Assembly (NCBI GenBank): GCA_022771695.1
Contig: JALEKJ010000046.1
Location: forward strand, 62,001 to 126,000
Length of the DNA stretch: 64,000 nt
DNA from: Roseburia sp.
GTDB lineage: Bacteria > Bacillota > Clostridia > Lachnospirales > Lachnospiraceae
Direction: 5' to 3'
Of this stretch, positions 27,526 through 35,719 are shown one piece after another (positions within the stretch are counted from its first letter, which is position 1; each line of letters starts with the position of its first letter). A model generated the notes under the pieces. The model made no database searches. It saw only the letters and a list, made by a program, of their open reading frames with translations, and was not told the DNA's origin. A program made the translations under genes and the position numbers.

Positions 27526-27539
27526 AATAGGTGTATAGT
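27510..27539 (+). promoter_or_regulatory. Promoter of the surface-glycan operon
   Basis: TTGACA (27510-27515), 18-base spacer, TATAGT (27534-27539), then about 30 bases of leader before the cpsB-like ATG. The -35 hexamer overlaps the -35 of the divergent repressor, within ATTGACAAT. Confidence 0.75.
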
Positions 27540-27575
27540 GAATAGAGTTATGTAAAAAACAAAGAGAGAAAATAG

Positions 27576-28298
27576 ATGAGCAGAAAGATGATAGATATCC
27601 ATAATCATTCCCTATGTTGTGTGGATGACGGGGCTAAGAATCAGCAGGAATCAATCCGGATGATAGAGGATGCTGCCGGACAAGGGATAGAAGCAGTGAT
27701 ATTCACACCGCACTACCGACATGGAATGTTTCCTTATACAAAGGAAGAAATAGAAAAACAATATTGTGCATTGATGGAATTGGAGGGGGATATCGGAATT
27801 AGTTTGTACCTCGGCTGTGAATATCATGTAAACAGCGAGATAATCCATGCGTTTCAGATAGGAAGATGCCATTCCCTTGCAGACAGCGACTATGTGCTGA
27901 CAGAGTATACCTATCAGACGGAATATTCCTACATACAGCAATACACACAGCAGCTGCTTTCCTGTGGATACATTCCGGTGATTGCGCATGCGGAACGCTA
28001 TGCATGTATTCAGAAAAAGCCAACTCTTTGTGTGGAGCTATCTTCCATGGGAGCATGGATTCAGGTAAATGCGGATAGTGTGCTCGGCATGGAAGGCAGA
28101 GCAATGAAACATGTGTGCAGGAAACTGTTAAAAAACGGCTTGGCAGATGTGATTGCCAGCGATGCGCATGATATGAAGAAACGCCCAAATCGTATGGGGC
28201 AGTGCTATGAATACGTAGTGCAAAAGTATGGAGCGGAATGTGCAGACAAGCTGTTTTATCGGAATCCACGTAAGATTATTGAGGATACACAGAATTAG
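27576..28298 (+). CDS. CpsB/YwqE-type PHP tyrosine-protein phosphatase
   Basis: 240 residues. PHP-domain metal ligands appear in order: DIHNHS at the N-terminus, TPHY, CEYHV, AHAERY and ASDAHD. This family removes phosphate from the tyrosine tail of CpsD-type kinases and tunes chain length and export of the polysaccharide. It is the first gene of the operon, next to its substrate kinase at 29094. Confidence 0.93.
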   Translation: MSRKMIDIHNHSLCCVDDGAKNQQESIRMIEDAAGQGIEAVIFTPHYRHGMFPYTKEEIEKQYCALMELEGDIGISLYLGCEYHVNSEIIHAFQIGRCHSLADSDYVLTEYTYQTEYSYIQQYTQQLLSCGYIPVIAHAERYACIQKKPTLCVELSSMGAWIQVNADSVLGMEGRAMKHVCRKLLKNGLADVIASDAHDMKKRPNRMGQCYEYVVQKYGAECADKLFYRNPRKIIEDTQN

Positions 28299-28329
28299 AG
28301 TTGATTAGGAGTGCTGAAAGGAAAATACC

Positions 28330-29082
28330 ATGCAGGAAAAATATACCAACGATGAAATCGAAATTGATTTAAGAGAATTGTTTTTTGAGTTGTTGATACA
28401 TTGGAAGGTGATACTGTTGTCCACCATAATGGTGGGAGTCATCGCATTTGTTATCAGCTTTTTTCTGATTACACCGCAATATGAGTCAACATCTGCGCTG
28501 TATGTGTTATCGAAAAGCACGTCGATTACCAGTCTTGCAGATATTCAGATGGGAACGAATCTGACTAATGATTATATTGTAGTCGTGAAAGGTCGACCGG
28601 TACTTGAGCAGGTCATTTCGAATTTGAGTTTAGAGGAAGAAAATTACGAATCGTTATCCCAAAAAGTTACGCTCAACAATCCATCAGACTCACGAATCCT
28701 TGAGATAACCGTGCGGGACCCGGACGCGAAGCTGGCAAAAAGAATTGCGGATGAAATTGCAGAGGTATCTTCCGCATTTATTTCAGAAAAGATGGATCAA
28801 GATCCTCCGACCATTATACAGCGCGGTTATGCGGACGGTGAGCCGGTAAGCCCGAATATTGCCCAAAATATTGTGTTAGGAGCGCTAGTAGGAGCTTTTC
28901 TTGCCATTGCCGTTGTTGTAATCACATATCTTCTGAATGACACGATTATGAGTGCAGATGATGTGGAGCGCAAGCTTGGTATGAACCTGCTCGGAACGCT
29001 TCCGTTAGAGGAGGAAGAAGACGACGGGAACAAGAGCAGTTCCAGAGGAATCAGACGCAAAAAGTCTGAGAAGAAGGAGTGA
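28330..29082 (+). CDS. Wzz/YveK-type polysaccharide co-polymerase
   Basis: 250 residues. Two membrane segments (about 22-44 and 176-200) enclose an extracytoplasmic loop, the PCP-2b arrangement; the second is followed by a basic C-terminal tail. It sets chain length and activates the separate kinase CpsD. AAAGGA precedes the ATG. The stop lies 11 bases before the cpsD start. Confidence 0.92.
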   Translation: MQEKYTNDEIEIDLRELFFELLIHWKVILLSTIMVGVIAFVISFFLITPQYESTSALYVLSKSTSITSLADIQMGTNLTNDYIVVVKGRPVLEQVISNLSLEEENYESLSQKVTLNNPSDSRILEITVRDPDAKLAKRIADEIAEVSSAFISEKMDQDPPTIIQRGYADGEPVSPNIAQNIVLGALVGAFLAIAVVVITYLLNDTIMSADDVERKLGMNLLGTLPLEEEEDDGNKSSSRGIRRKKSEKKE

Positions 29083-29093
29083 GGAGAAGCGAT

Positions 29094-29837
29094 ATGGAAA
29101 GTATAGAGTTACGTAATATAAGAAAACACAGCTACACAAAAACAGAGTCGCTTCGTGCACTTAAGACCAATCTTCAGTTTTGCGGAGACGATGTAAAAAC
29201 CATTCTTTTTACCAGTTCGATACCGGATGAGGGAAAGAGTACGGTAACCTTTGACTTGGCAAGGTCACTTACAGAATCCGGAAAGAGCGTACTGCTGATT
29301 GACACAGATATGCGTAAATCGGTACTCGCGGGTCGTTTGCGTGCAAAGACTTTGGAAAAGAGCGAGATACAGGGCTTGTCTCACTATCTGTCCGGGCAGA
29401 AGAAGCTTACAGAGGTGCTCTACGCGACGCAGATTCCAAAGCTGTTCATGATTTTTGCAGGTCCGTCCGTGCCGAATCCGACAGAAATCCTTGAGAAGAA
29501 ATATTTCGCAGAGCTGATTGAGTTTGCAAGGGAACAATTTGATTATGTTCTCATCGATTGTGCGCCGATCGGTGCGGCGATTGATGCGGCGATTGTAGCT
29601 AAGCATTGCGATGGTGCAGTACTGGTTATTGCACAGGGAGTTGCGAACAGCCGAATGATAAGCAGCGTGAAGAAACAGTTGGAGGCATCCGGCGTGCGTA
29701 TTCTGGGTGCAGTGTTGAATAAGGTCAAGATGGAAAACAATCATTACGGCAAGTACTATGGTCGTTATTATGGCAGTTATTACGGCAGTTACTATGGCAA
29801 CTATTACAAGAGAGATGATGTTGAGGAGAGTATATGA
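29094..29837 (+). CDS. CpsD/CapB-type bacterial tyrosine kinase
   Basis: 247 residues. BY-kinase motifs are Walker A PDEGKST (near 44), Walker A' LLIDTDMRK and Walker B YVLIDCAP. The C-terminal tail carries repeated Tyr-Tyr-Gly units (about 219-240), the autophosphorylation cluster. It works with the Wzz-type protein upstream and is dephosphorylated by the PHP phosphatase. I use the ATG at 29094 with GAGGAG; a GTG 5 codons earlier is less likely. Its stop overlaps the next ATG (ATGA). Confidence 0.94.
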   Translation: MESIELRNIRKHSYTKTESLRALKTNLQFCGDDVKTILFTSSIPDEGKSTVTFDLARSLTESGKSVLLIDTDMRKSVLAGRLRAKTLEKSEIQGLSHYLSGQKKLTEVLYATQIPKLFMIFAGPSVPNPTEILEKKYFAELIEFAREQFDYVLIDCAPIGAAIDAAIVAKHCDGAVLVIAQGVANSRMISSVKKQLEASGVRILGAVLNKVKMENNHYGKYYGRYYGSYYGSYYGNYYKRDDVEESI

Positions 29838-30874
29838 AACCAGAGAAGGGTGCAGTGAGACTGTTGCTTCTGGTGGAAATGGTTTTATTAGCGGTTGTAA
29901 TCGTCTTTGGGATAGTCAGAACAGTTAGTACACAGAAAACTGAGCGGGTGAGCCGGTCAGAGTCGACGGAGGCGTTGCCGACAGAAGCAGACGAAAACGA
30001 AACAAAAACAGAAGAAAAAGCTATGAGTGTTGAAGTGACCGAGGTACAAACCGAGCAGAGTTTTTCCGCAGAAGTGGAAGAAAAGCTTGGAACTATGACA
30101 CTGGAGGAAAAAATAGCACAGATGTTCTTGACGACACCGGAGTCATTGACTCAGTCAGAACAAGTCAATATCGCCGGAGCGGGGACAAGAAACGCCATCA
30201 ATGAATATCCGGTGGGCGGTCTGATATACGCGGATATCAATTATCAAGGCAGAGAGCAGGCGGGAAATCTGATGTTTAATGCCGGGCAGATGAGCAATGA
30301 GCGAATTGGTCTCTATCTGCTTCTGGCGGTTCGCATGGAAGCGGAGGATGGGACGCCTACGGTCGGAATTGCAGACGGCCATGAGCCGGATGCACTTGTG
30401 GAAGCGCTGGCGGCGAAGCGGTTTTCGGCAGATAGCGCCGGTATTTCACAACCAAGCGTGTTCCCGGCACAGCAGATGGATATCACATCGAATACTACAT
30501 GGATTATGCTCGATGCAGCGGCAGATGTGTCGGTTACCGGAGAAGAGAACCTTCCGTGTACATTATCGAACAAGTGTGTGGAGACGCTTCGTGCAGCAGG
30601 CTATGAGGGTGTAATCCTGACAGACAGCCTGTCATCGGACAGCATTAAGAATACATACTCTGTGGGAGAGGCAGCGGTACTTGCGATAGAAGCGGGCGTG
30701 GATATGGTCTATTGCCCGGAGAACTTCCCGGATGCATATCAGGCGGTTTTAGATGCCGTTCATGCAGGGGAGATTGCAGAAGAGCAGATTAATCAGGCAG
30801 TGGGACGTATTCTGACGCAGAAATACCGGATGCCGGTGGTGGTGACAGAACCTGAGCAGGAAGAACAGACATAA
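29834..30874 (+). CDS. Membrane-anchored GH3-like protein with degenerate active site
   Basis: 346 residues: N-terminal membrane anchor (about 9-30), an acidic/Thr-rich spacer to about 80, then a domain starting MTLEEKIAQMFL as in NagZ-type GH3 beta-N-acetylhexosaminidases. The PVGGLIY and VILTDSL segments match, the latter holding the nucleophile Asp position, but the KHFPGHGDT acid/base loop is missing and the domain is shorter than usual. It is probably extracellular; it may bind the glycan or wall rather than cut it. It overlaps cpsD by 4 bases. Confidence 0.75.
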   Translation: MKPEKGAVRLLLLVEMVLLAVVIVFGIVRTVSTQKTERVSRSESTEALPTEADENETKTEEKAMSVEVTEVQTEQSFSAEVEEKLGTMTLEEKIAQMFLTTPESLTQSEQVNIAGAGTRNAINEYPVGGLIYADINYQGREQAGNLMFNAGQMSNERIGLYLLLAVRMEAEDGTPTVGIADGHEPDALVEALAAKRFSADSAGISQPSVFPAQQMDITSNTTWIMLDAAADVSVTGEENLPCTLSNKCVETLRAAGYEGVILTDSLSSDSIKNTYSVGEAAVLAIEAGVDMVYCPENFPDAYQAVLDAVHAGEIAEEQINQAVGRILTQKYRMPVVVTEPEQEEQT

Positions 30875-30883
30875 GGAATTCGG

Positions 30884-31927
30884 ATGAAAAAAGAAATGAA
30901 CACGCAGGAGAGAAAACAGAATAATGTCATTGTGATTATATTTGTCGTACTTCTGGGAGTGGTTTTGGCAGTTGCTATCGTTCTGGCAGTGAAGAAAAAC
31001 CGCGCGGATATTCCTGCGGCAAGTATAGATGAGAATGTAGCGGAGGAATCTACGGAGATAGAAAAGTGGCAGGAGGGAACTGTCAGCTATAATGGCAAAC
31101 GTTATCGCTATAACACTGCAATCAAGACATATCTGTTTATGGGAATCGATAAGGCAGGTACGGTCGAGGAGGCAGAGGATGGCATCAGTGGCGGACAGTC
31201 CGATGCGATGTTTCTACTTGTAGAAGATGCTAATACACAGAAACTTTCGATTATTGCAATTAACCGCAATACGATGGCAATGGTAGATGTCTATGACGAA
31301 GCGGGTAATTATGTGGGACAGAGGAAACTACAAATCTGTCTGCAGCATGGTTACGGTGATGGCATGCGTACAAGCTGCCTGCGTACTGTAGATGCAGTAT
31401 CGAGGCTTTTTTATCAATTGCCAATCAGTGGTTATTTGTCTTTGCAGATGGAGGCAGTGCCGGCACTCAACGATGCAGTCGGCGGTGTGAACGTAGAGGT
31501 TATGGATGATATAGAGAATGAAGTGCTGGGCGTATCGCTGAAAAAAGGTGAGACTATTACTTTGAACGGCAACGAAGCTTATGCATATCTGCGCTCACGT
31601 GATTTGAATGAGTTCGCAAGTGCGTCCAGACGTCTGGAACGTCAACAGCAGTATCTGATTGGTTTCCTGTCACAGGCAAAAGGAACGGCATTGACGGGAG
31701 AGCGCGCAGTCATGCAGATTTATGATTCTATTTCCGATTATATGGTTACAAATATAGATTTCGTGGATTTGGTAACAGAAGCGAAGGACTATACGTTTGA
31801 TGATTCCTGTATGTACAGTGTGCCCGGTGAGCTTTTGATGGGTGTGCAGTTTGAGGAATACTACGTGGATGATGATGCGTTGTATGAAATGATTATTGAT
31901 ATTTTCTACGAACCGGTAGAAGAGTGA
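30884..31927 (+). CDS. LytR-CpsA-Psr (LCP) family glycopolymer ligase
   Basis: 347 residues. N-terminal membrane anchor (about 15-37), then an extracellular LCP domain with MGIDKAG, the conserved Arg in INRNTM and the RSRD...RLERQQ arginine cluster that binds the pyrophosphate-lipid. LCP proteins move undecaprenyl-linked glycopolymers onto peptidoglycan. This predicts that the polymer of this locus is wall-attached. AAGGAATT site before the ATG. Confidence 0.92.
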   Translation: MKKEMNTQERKQNNVIVIIFVVLLGVVLAVAIVLAVKKNRADIPAASIDENVAEESTEIEKWQEGTVSYNGKRYRYNTAIKTYLFMGIDKAGTVEEAEDGISGGQSDAMFLLVEDANTQKLSIIAINRNTMAMVDVYDEAGNYVGQRKLQICLQHGYGDGMRTSCLRTVDAVSRLFYQLPISGYLSLQMEAVPALNDAVGGVNVEVMDDIENEVLGVSLKKGETITLNGNEAYAYLRSRDLNEFASASRRLERQQQYLIGFLSQAKGTALTGERAVMQIYDSISDYMVTNIDFVDLVTEAKDYTFDDSCMYSVPGELLMGVQFEEYYVDDDALYEMIIDIFYEPVEE

Positions 31928-31982
31928 TAGGCTTGGTTCCGGTATTGTTTGATAATGAAAGGATATTAGACTCCGAACTTGC

Positions 31983-32024
31983 TTGCTGCCATGGCTGGAG
32001 CAAAGGAAGGGTTTGATATAAACC
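31983..32024 (+). other. Small hairpins in the leader of the 32060 gene
   Basis: TTGCT/AGCAA (31983-31987, 31999-32003, enclosing GCCATGGC) and GGTTT/AAACC (32010-32014, 32020-32024) can form two short stems in the 132-base interval after the LCP gene. No riboswitch class is recognised. Confidence 0.3.
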
Positions 32025-32059
32025 ACATGTAAATATTACGAAAGGAGGAAAAGTGCATT

Positions 32060-32722
32060 ATGAAGAAGAAGTTTATTTCAGTATTGACAGCACTTATGGT
32101 GTTGTCAATGAGTACCACTGTTTTTGGCGCTAACAGCCCATCAACAGGTACAACAGACCCAGTAAATACTGAGAAAGTTGAAGTTGCAGCAGATGCAGCT
32201 ACAGCTGTTACTGCAGTAGAAGGCGCTACCGCTACTACCGCAACAGAAGCAGAAGTTGCAGACGCAGCGAACAAGGTTGCTGCCGTAGTTGAGGACGGAT
32301 ACAAGGGCAACGTTGCAGCAGTTATTAAGTTGGATACTCCAACTAACGTAACAGATGGTGTTGCAACCGTTTCCGTAACCGTTCCTTCTATTAAGGCAGG
32401 CGCTAGTATTTTCGTTCTTCATATCCATGATGACGGAACATACGAGAAGATTACCGATGTTACAGTAGGAGCAGACGGTAAAATCACATTTAAGGTAGCA
32501 AACTTCTCAACATTTGCAATTGTTGAGCAGGTTGCAGTTACAACTGCATCCGCTGATCCGGGTTATCAGCCGGGTACTTATGACAAGTATCTTACAAGCA
32601 ACACTGATGCAGCAGAAGTAACATCTCCTAAGACAGCAGACGCATTTGCGTTTATGCCAATCTTGGCAGTTATCTGCCTTGCAGGCGTTGTTGTTTGCAC
32701 AAGAAGAGTTAAATTTAACTAA
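32060..32722 (+). CDS. Secreted protein with SPKTA sortase signal
   Basis: 220 residues. The signal peptide is residues 1-23 (MKKKF, hydrophobic core, cut after VFGA). An Ala/Thr/Val-rich region (about 35-85) precedes a small beta domain (about 90-165). The C-terminus is a cell-wall sorting signal: SPKTA, hydrophobic segment (AFMPILAVICLAGVVV), then RRVKFN. SPxTG is the motif used by clostridial class B sortases such as C. difficile SrtB; here G is A. The next gene is a class B sortase. GGAGG precedes the ATG. Codon use looks like a highly expressed gene. Function otherwise unknown. Confidence 0.82.
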   Translation: MKKKFISVLTALMVLSMSTTVFGANSPSTGTTDPVNTEKVEVAADAATAVTAVEGATATTATEAEVADAANKVAAVVEDGYKGNVAAVIKLDTPTNVTDGVATVSVTVPSIKAGASIFVLHIHDDGTYEKITDVTVGADGKITFKVANFSTFAIVEQVAVTTASADPGYQPGTYDKYLTSNTDAAEVTSPKTADAFAFMPILAVICLAGVVVCTRRVKFN

Positions 32723-32726
32723 TTTG

Positions 32727-32746
32727 TATATCTTTTAAAAGATATA
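32727..32746. repeat. Perfect 20-base AT palindrome after the SPKTA gene
   Basis: TATATCTTTT and AAAAGATATA are contiguous and fully complementary, 4 bases after the stop codon, with TTTAAAA following. It could be a weak terminator/attenuator reducing transcription into the sortase gene. Confidence 0.45.
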
Positions 32747-32762
32747 TTTAAAATGCACTGGC

Positions 32763-32816
32763 ATGTGGTTGGAGGGGAGCCGCTTTGGCGGCTTCTCTCA
32801 TAAGAGAAAACCACAT
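32763..32816 (+). other. Three-way-junction RNA element between sortase substrate and sortase
   Basis: Outer stem ATGTGGTT (32763-32770) pairs with AACCACAT (32809-32816). Inside are AGCCGC-TTTG-GCGGCT and TCTCT-CATA-AGAGA hairpins. It stands 17 bases before the sortase ATG and is not followed by Ts, so it is more likely an RNA processing or translation-control element than a terminator. Confidence 0.5.
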
Positions 32817-32832
32817 ATAGGATGAAAGAATT

Positions 32833-33666
32833 ATGAGAAACAAAGGTCAAAATCGAAAAAAAGAGCCGAGTCGGCGTTTATATACAATCCTTGCAATTAT
32901 TTTTGGCGTGATATTGGTGATATGTCTTGTCATGATGGTCAGAGATTATCTGAAGCAGAGGAAAGCAGAAGCGCAATTTAATGCTTTGGCAGTGATGGGC
33001 GAGGAGTCGGAATCTGTTGCAACAGAAGCAATTGAGGCACAGCAGTCCACGGAAACGGATGTTTTGGTACAGCTCGGAATTGAAGTTCCGGAGAAGAATT
33101 TAGACTGGGATGTGCTTACGGAAGAAAACGAGGATATTTATGCCTGGATTTACATACCCAATACGCAGGTGGACTATCCGATCCTGCAGCACCCGACAGA
33201 GAATGACTATTATCTCAGCCATAACCTCGATGGAAGCAGTGGCTATCCGGGTTGTATTTATACACAGCTTTTAAACGGAAAAGAGTTTCGGGATGCCAAT
33301 ACAGTACTGTATGGACATAACATGAAGAACGGTACGATGTTTGGCAGCTTACATGAATACGAGGATAATACATTTTTTGAGGAAAATCCGTATGTATATA
33401 TTTATACACCGGATAAAGTATTGGTTTATGAGATTTTTGCAGCATGTACATTTAGCGATGCACATCTGCTGTATACCTATGATTGTACGAAAGAAGAAAA
33501 ATTTCGTGAATATGTAGATGACCTTACGGGCGTAAGGGATATGAACTCTCATGTCCGTTCGGATGTCGATGTCAGCTATGGCGACTTCATCCTTACGATG
33601 TCTACCTGTATTAGGAATCAGCCGACACAGCGCTGGCTGGTAACGGCAGTATTACTAAATGATTAG
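32833..33666 (+). CDS. Class B sortase
   Basis: 277 residues. N-terminal membrane anchor (about 15-37), then a sortase domain with the catalytic His in YGHNMKNGTMFG, the Cys in TMSTC and the Arg in QRWLV, the class B pattern. It should join the SPKTA protein encoded just upstream to a cell-wall amine. A dedicated sortase inside a polysaccharide operon suggests that the protein and the glycan are put on the wall together. Weak purine-rich site before the ATG. Confidence 0.92.
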   Translation: MRNKGQNRKKEPSRRLYTILAIIFGVILVICLVMMVRDYLKQRKAEAQFNALAVMGEESESVATEAIEAQQSTETDVLVQLGIEVPEKNLDWDVLTEENEDIYAWIYIPNTQVDYPILQHPTENDYYLSHNLDGSSGYPGCIYTQLLNGKEFRDANTVLYGHNMKNGTMFGSLHEYEDNTFFEENPYVYIYTPDKVLVYEIFAACTFSDAHLLYTYDCTKEEKFREYVDDLTGVRDMNSHVRSDVDVSYGDFILTMSTCIRNQPTQRWLVTAVLLND

Positions 33667-33694
33667 AAAGTTGAGAAGTACGAAGGATAGAGAA

Positions 33695-35719
33695 ATGAAG
33701 GGAAAAATTCGATTAGAGCATTGGCAGATTATAGCATTTTATCTCATGGTTTATGATGCGTTTGTTGTGAATCTGTCATATGCCGTTGTATTGTGGCTGC
33801 GATTTGATTGCCATTACAAGTCGATACCAACAGAATACATAAGTGCATGGATAAAATTTGTGCCGATTTATACCGTATTTTGTCTGGCAGTGTTTGCGTA
33901 TCTGCGCCTTTACAGGAGTTTGTGGCGATTTGCCAGTTATAGCGAGTTGTCAAGGGTAACAATAGCGTCTGCTGTGACAGCCGTATTTCATATCGTGGCA
34001 ATCACGATATGGTTTCGGCGTATGCCGATTACCTATTATGTGTTCGGTGCAATGCTTCAGTTTATCTGTGTGCTGGGAATTCGCTTTTTGTATCGGTTTA
34101 TTCTTTTGGAAAGAGGCAGAAGAAGTGAAAATGAGCGCGATATTCGTGCAAAGCATGTCATGTTAATCGGAGCGGGATCGGCAGGTCAGATGCTTCTTCG
34201 CGACGTGCGCCGTGCAAAGGAACTGAATGAGAAAGTATGCTGTATCATCGATGATAATCCAAATAAGTGGAAACGTTACATCGATGGTGTCCCGATTGTA
34301 GGTGGACGCGATGATATCCTTGTTGCCGCGGAACAGTACGCGATTGAAAAGATTTATGTCGCGATTCCCAGCGCTAAGGTAGAGGACAGACGGGAACTTT
34401 TAAATATATGTAAGGAAACCGGTTGTGAACTGAAAAGTTTGCCGGGAATGTATCAGCTTGCGAGCGGAGAGGTGACGGTCAGTGCGCTAAAAAAGGTGGA
34501 TGTCGACGATTTGCTCGGGCGTGAGCCGATTAAGGTGGATATGGATGAAATATTTCACTACCTGACCGGAAAAGTCATTCTCGTCACCGGAGGCGGCGGT
34601 TCCATCGGAAGCGAGTTGTGCAGACAGATTGCAGCCCATAATCCGAAGCAGTTAATCATTTTTGATATCTATGAAAACAATGCACATGCGATTCAGATGG
34701 AGCTGCAGGACAACTATCCAAGGCTGGATTTAGTGGTGTTGATTGGCTCTGTGCGTGATAGTCAAAGAATCAATCAGGTGTTTGAAAAGTATCACCCGGA
34801 TGTGGTTTATCACGCCGCAGCACATAAGCATGTGCCATTGATGGAATACAGTCCATGCGAAGCGATTAAAAACAATGCGGTTGGTACCTATAAGACTGCT
34901 TATGCAGCGATGATGAACGGGTGCAGGCGCTTTGTGCTGATTTCCACAGACAAGGCAGTAAACCCGACCAATGCCATGGGAGCATCGAAGCGTGTGTGTG
35001 AGATGGTGATCCAGACGTTTGACCGCATGATAAAGGAAGGCAGAGCGGATGAACTGCCGATGCTGCGGTTTCATATGAACGCTGAGGATGTAGGCATGGG
35101 TGAGCCCGTGAAGCTTCCCGAAAATCCGTGCACAGAATTTGTTGCTGTCCGCTTTGGCAATGTTCTTGGCAGCAATGGTTCTGTGATTCCGAGATTTAAG
35201 GAACAGATTGCAAAGGGAGGACCGGTTACGGTCACTCATCCGGATATTATTCGATACTTTATGACGATACCTGAGGCTGTCTCACTGGTACTGCAGGCAG
35301 GGACCTACGCAAAGGGCGGAGAAATCTTTGTTCTGGACATGGGAACGCCGATGAAGATTGATACACTGGCGAGAAATCTGATTAAGCTGTCGGGCTTAAG
35401 ACCTGACGTGGATATTCCAATCGTATATACGGGACTTCGACCGGGAGAAAAGTTATATGAGGAGAAGTTGATGGAAGAGGAAGGCATGAGAAAGACGCCG
35501 AATGACCTGATTCATATCGGCTCGCCGATTCCTTTTGACACGGATGTGTTCCTGCGGCAGTTCCGGGAACTGATGGATGCTGCATATGCAGGGCGGGAGG
35601 ACATCCGCGAGATGCTCGGACAGGTGGTGACGACCTATCATCCGGCAGAGGAGTATAACAGTAAAAATAAGTGTGAGATATATGAGATGCAGATGAAGGG
35701 GTGTGAGAAGTGTGTTTAA
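33695..35719 (+). CDS. PglF/CapD-type UDP-GlcNAc 4,6-dehydratase, membrane
   Basis: 674 residues from the ATG at 33695 (AAGGA 7 bases upstream; the frame is open 12 codons more, overlapping the sortase end). Four N-terminal membrane segments, a first Rossmann domain (IGAGSAGQ near 157), then an extended SDR domain (VTGGGGSIGSE near 297) with STDKAVNPTNAMGASK, where Met takes the place of the SDR Tyr as in PglF. It makes UDP-4-keto-6-deoxy sugar, the first step to bacillosamine-type sugars. The aminotransferase downstream would add the 4-amino group. Confidence 0.93.
   Translation: MKGKIRLEHWQIIAFYLMVYDAFVVNLSYAVVLWLRFDCHYKSIPTEYISAWIKFVPIYTVFCLAVFAYLRLYRSLWRFASYSELSRVTIASAVTAVFHIVAITIWFRRMPITYYVFGAMLQFICVLGIRFLYRFILLERGRRSENERDIRAKHVMLIGAGSAGQMLLRDVRRAKELNEKVCCIIDDNPNKWKRYIDGVPIVGGRDDILVAAEQYAIEKIYVAIPSAKVEDRRELLNICKETGCELKSLPGMYQLASGEVTVSALKKVDVDDLLGREPIKVDMDEIFHYLTGKVILVTGGGGSIGSELCRQIAAHNPKQLIIFDIYENNAHAIQMELQDNYPRLDLVVLIGSVRDSQRINQVFEKYHPDVVYHAAAHKHVPLMEYSPCEAIKNNAVGTYKTAYAAMMNGCRRFVLISTDKAVNPTNAMGASKRVCEMVIQTFDRMIKEGRADELPMLRFHMNAEDVGMGEPVKLPENPCTEFVAVRFGNVLGSNGSVIPRFKEQIAKGGPVTVTHPDIIRYFMTIPEAVSLVLQAGTYAKGGEIFVLDMGTPMKIDTLARNLIKLSGLRPDVDIPIVYTGLRPGEKLYEEKLMEEEGMRKTPNDLIHIGSPIPFDTDVFLRQFRELMDAAYAGREDIREMLGQVVTTYHPAEEYNSKNKCEIYEMQMKGCEKCV

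Noticed and set aside
31928-32059. Separate promoter for the SPKTA gene
   Set aside because: A GATAAT occurs, but no -35 at acceptable spacing; I cannot support a promoter although the gene looks highly expressed.
34957-34995. Missing catalytic Tyr in the PglF-type SDR
   Set aside because: Met at this position is normal for the PglF/CapD group, so it is not a defect.
34730-35239. 169-codon - strand frame
   Set aside because: Antisense to the well-supported PglF-type dehydratase; no recognisable domain.
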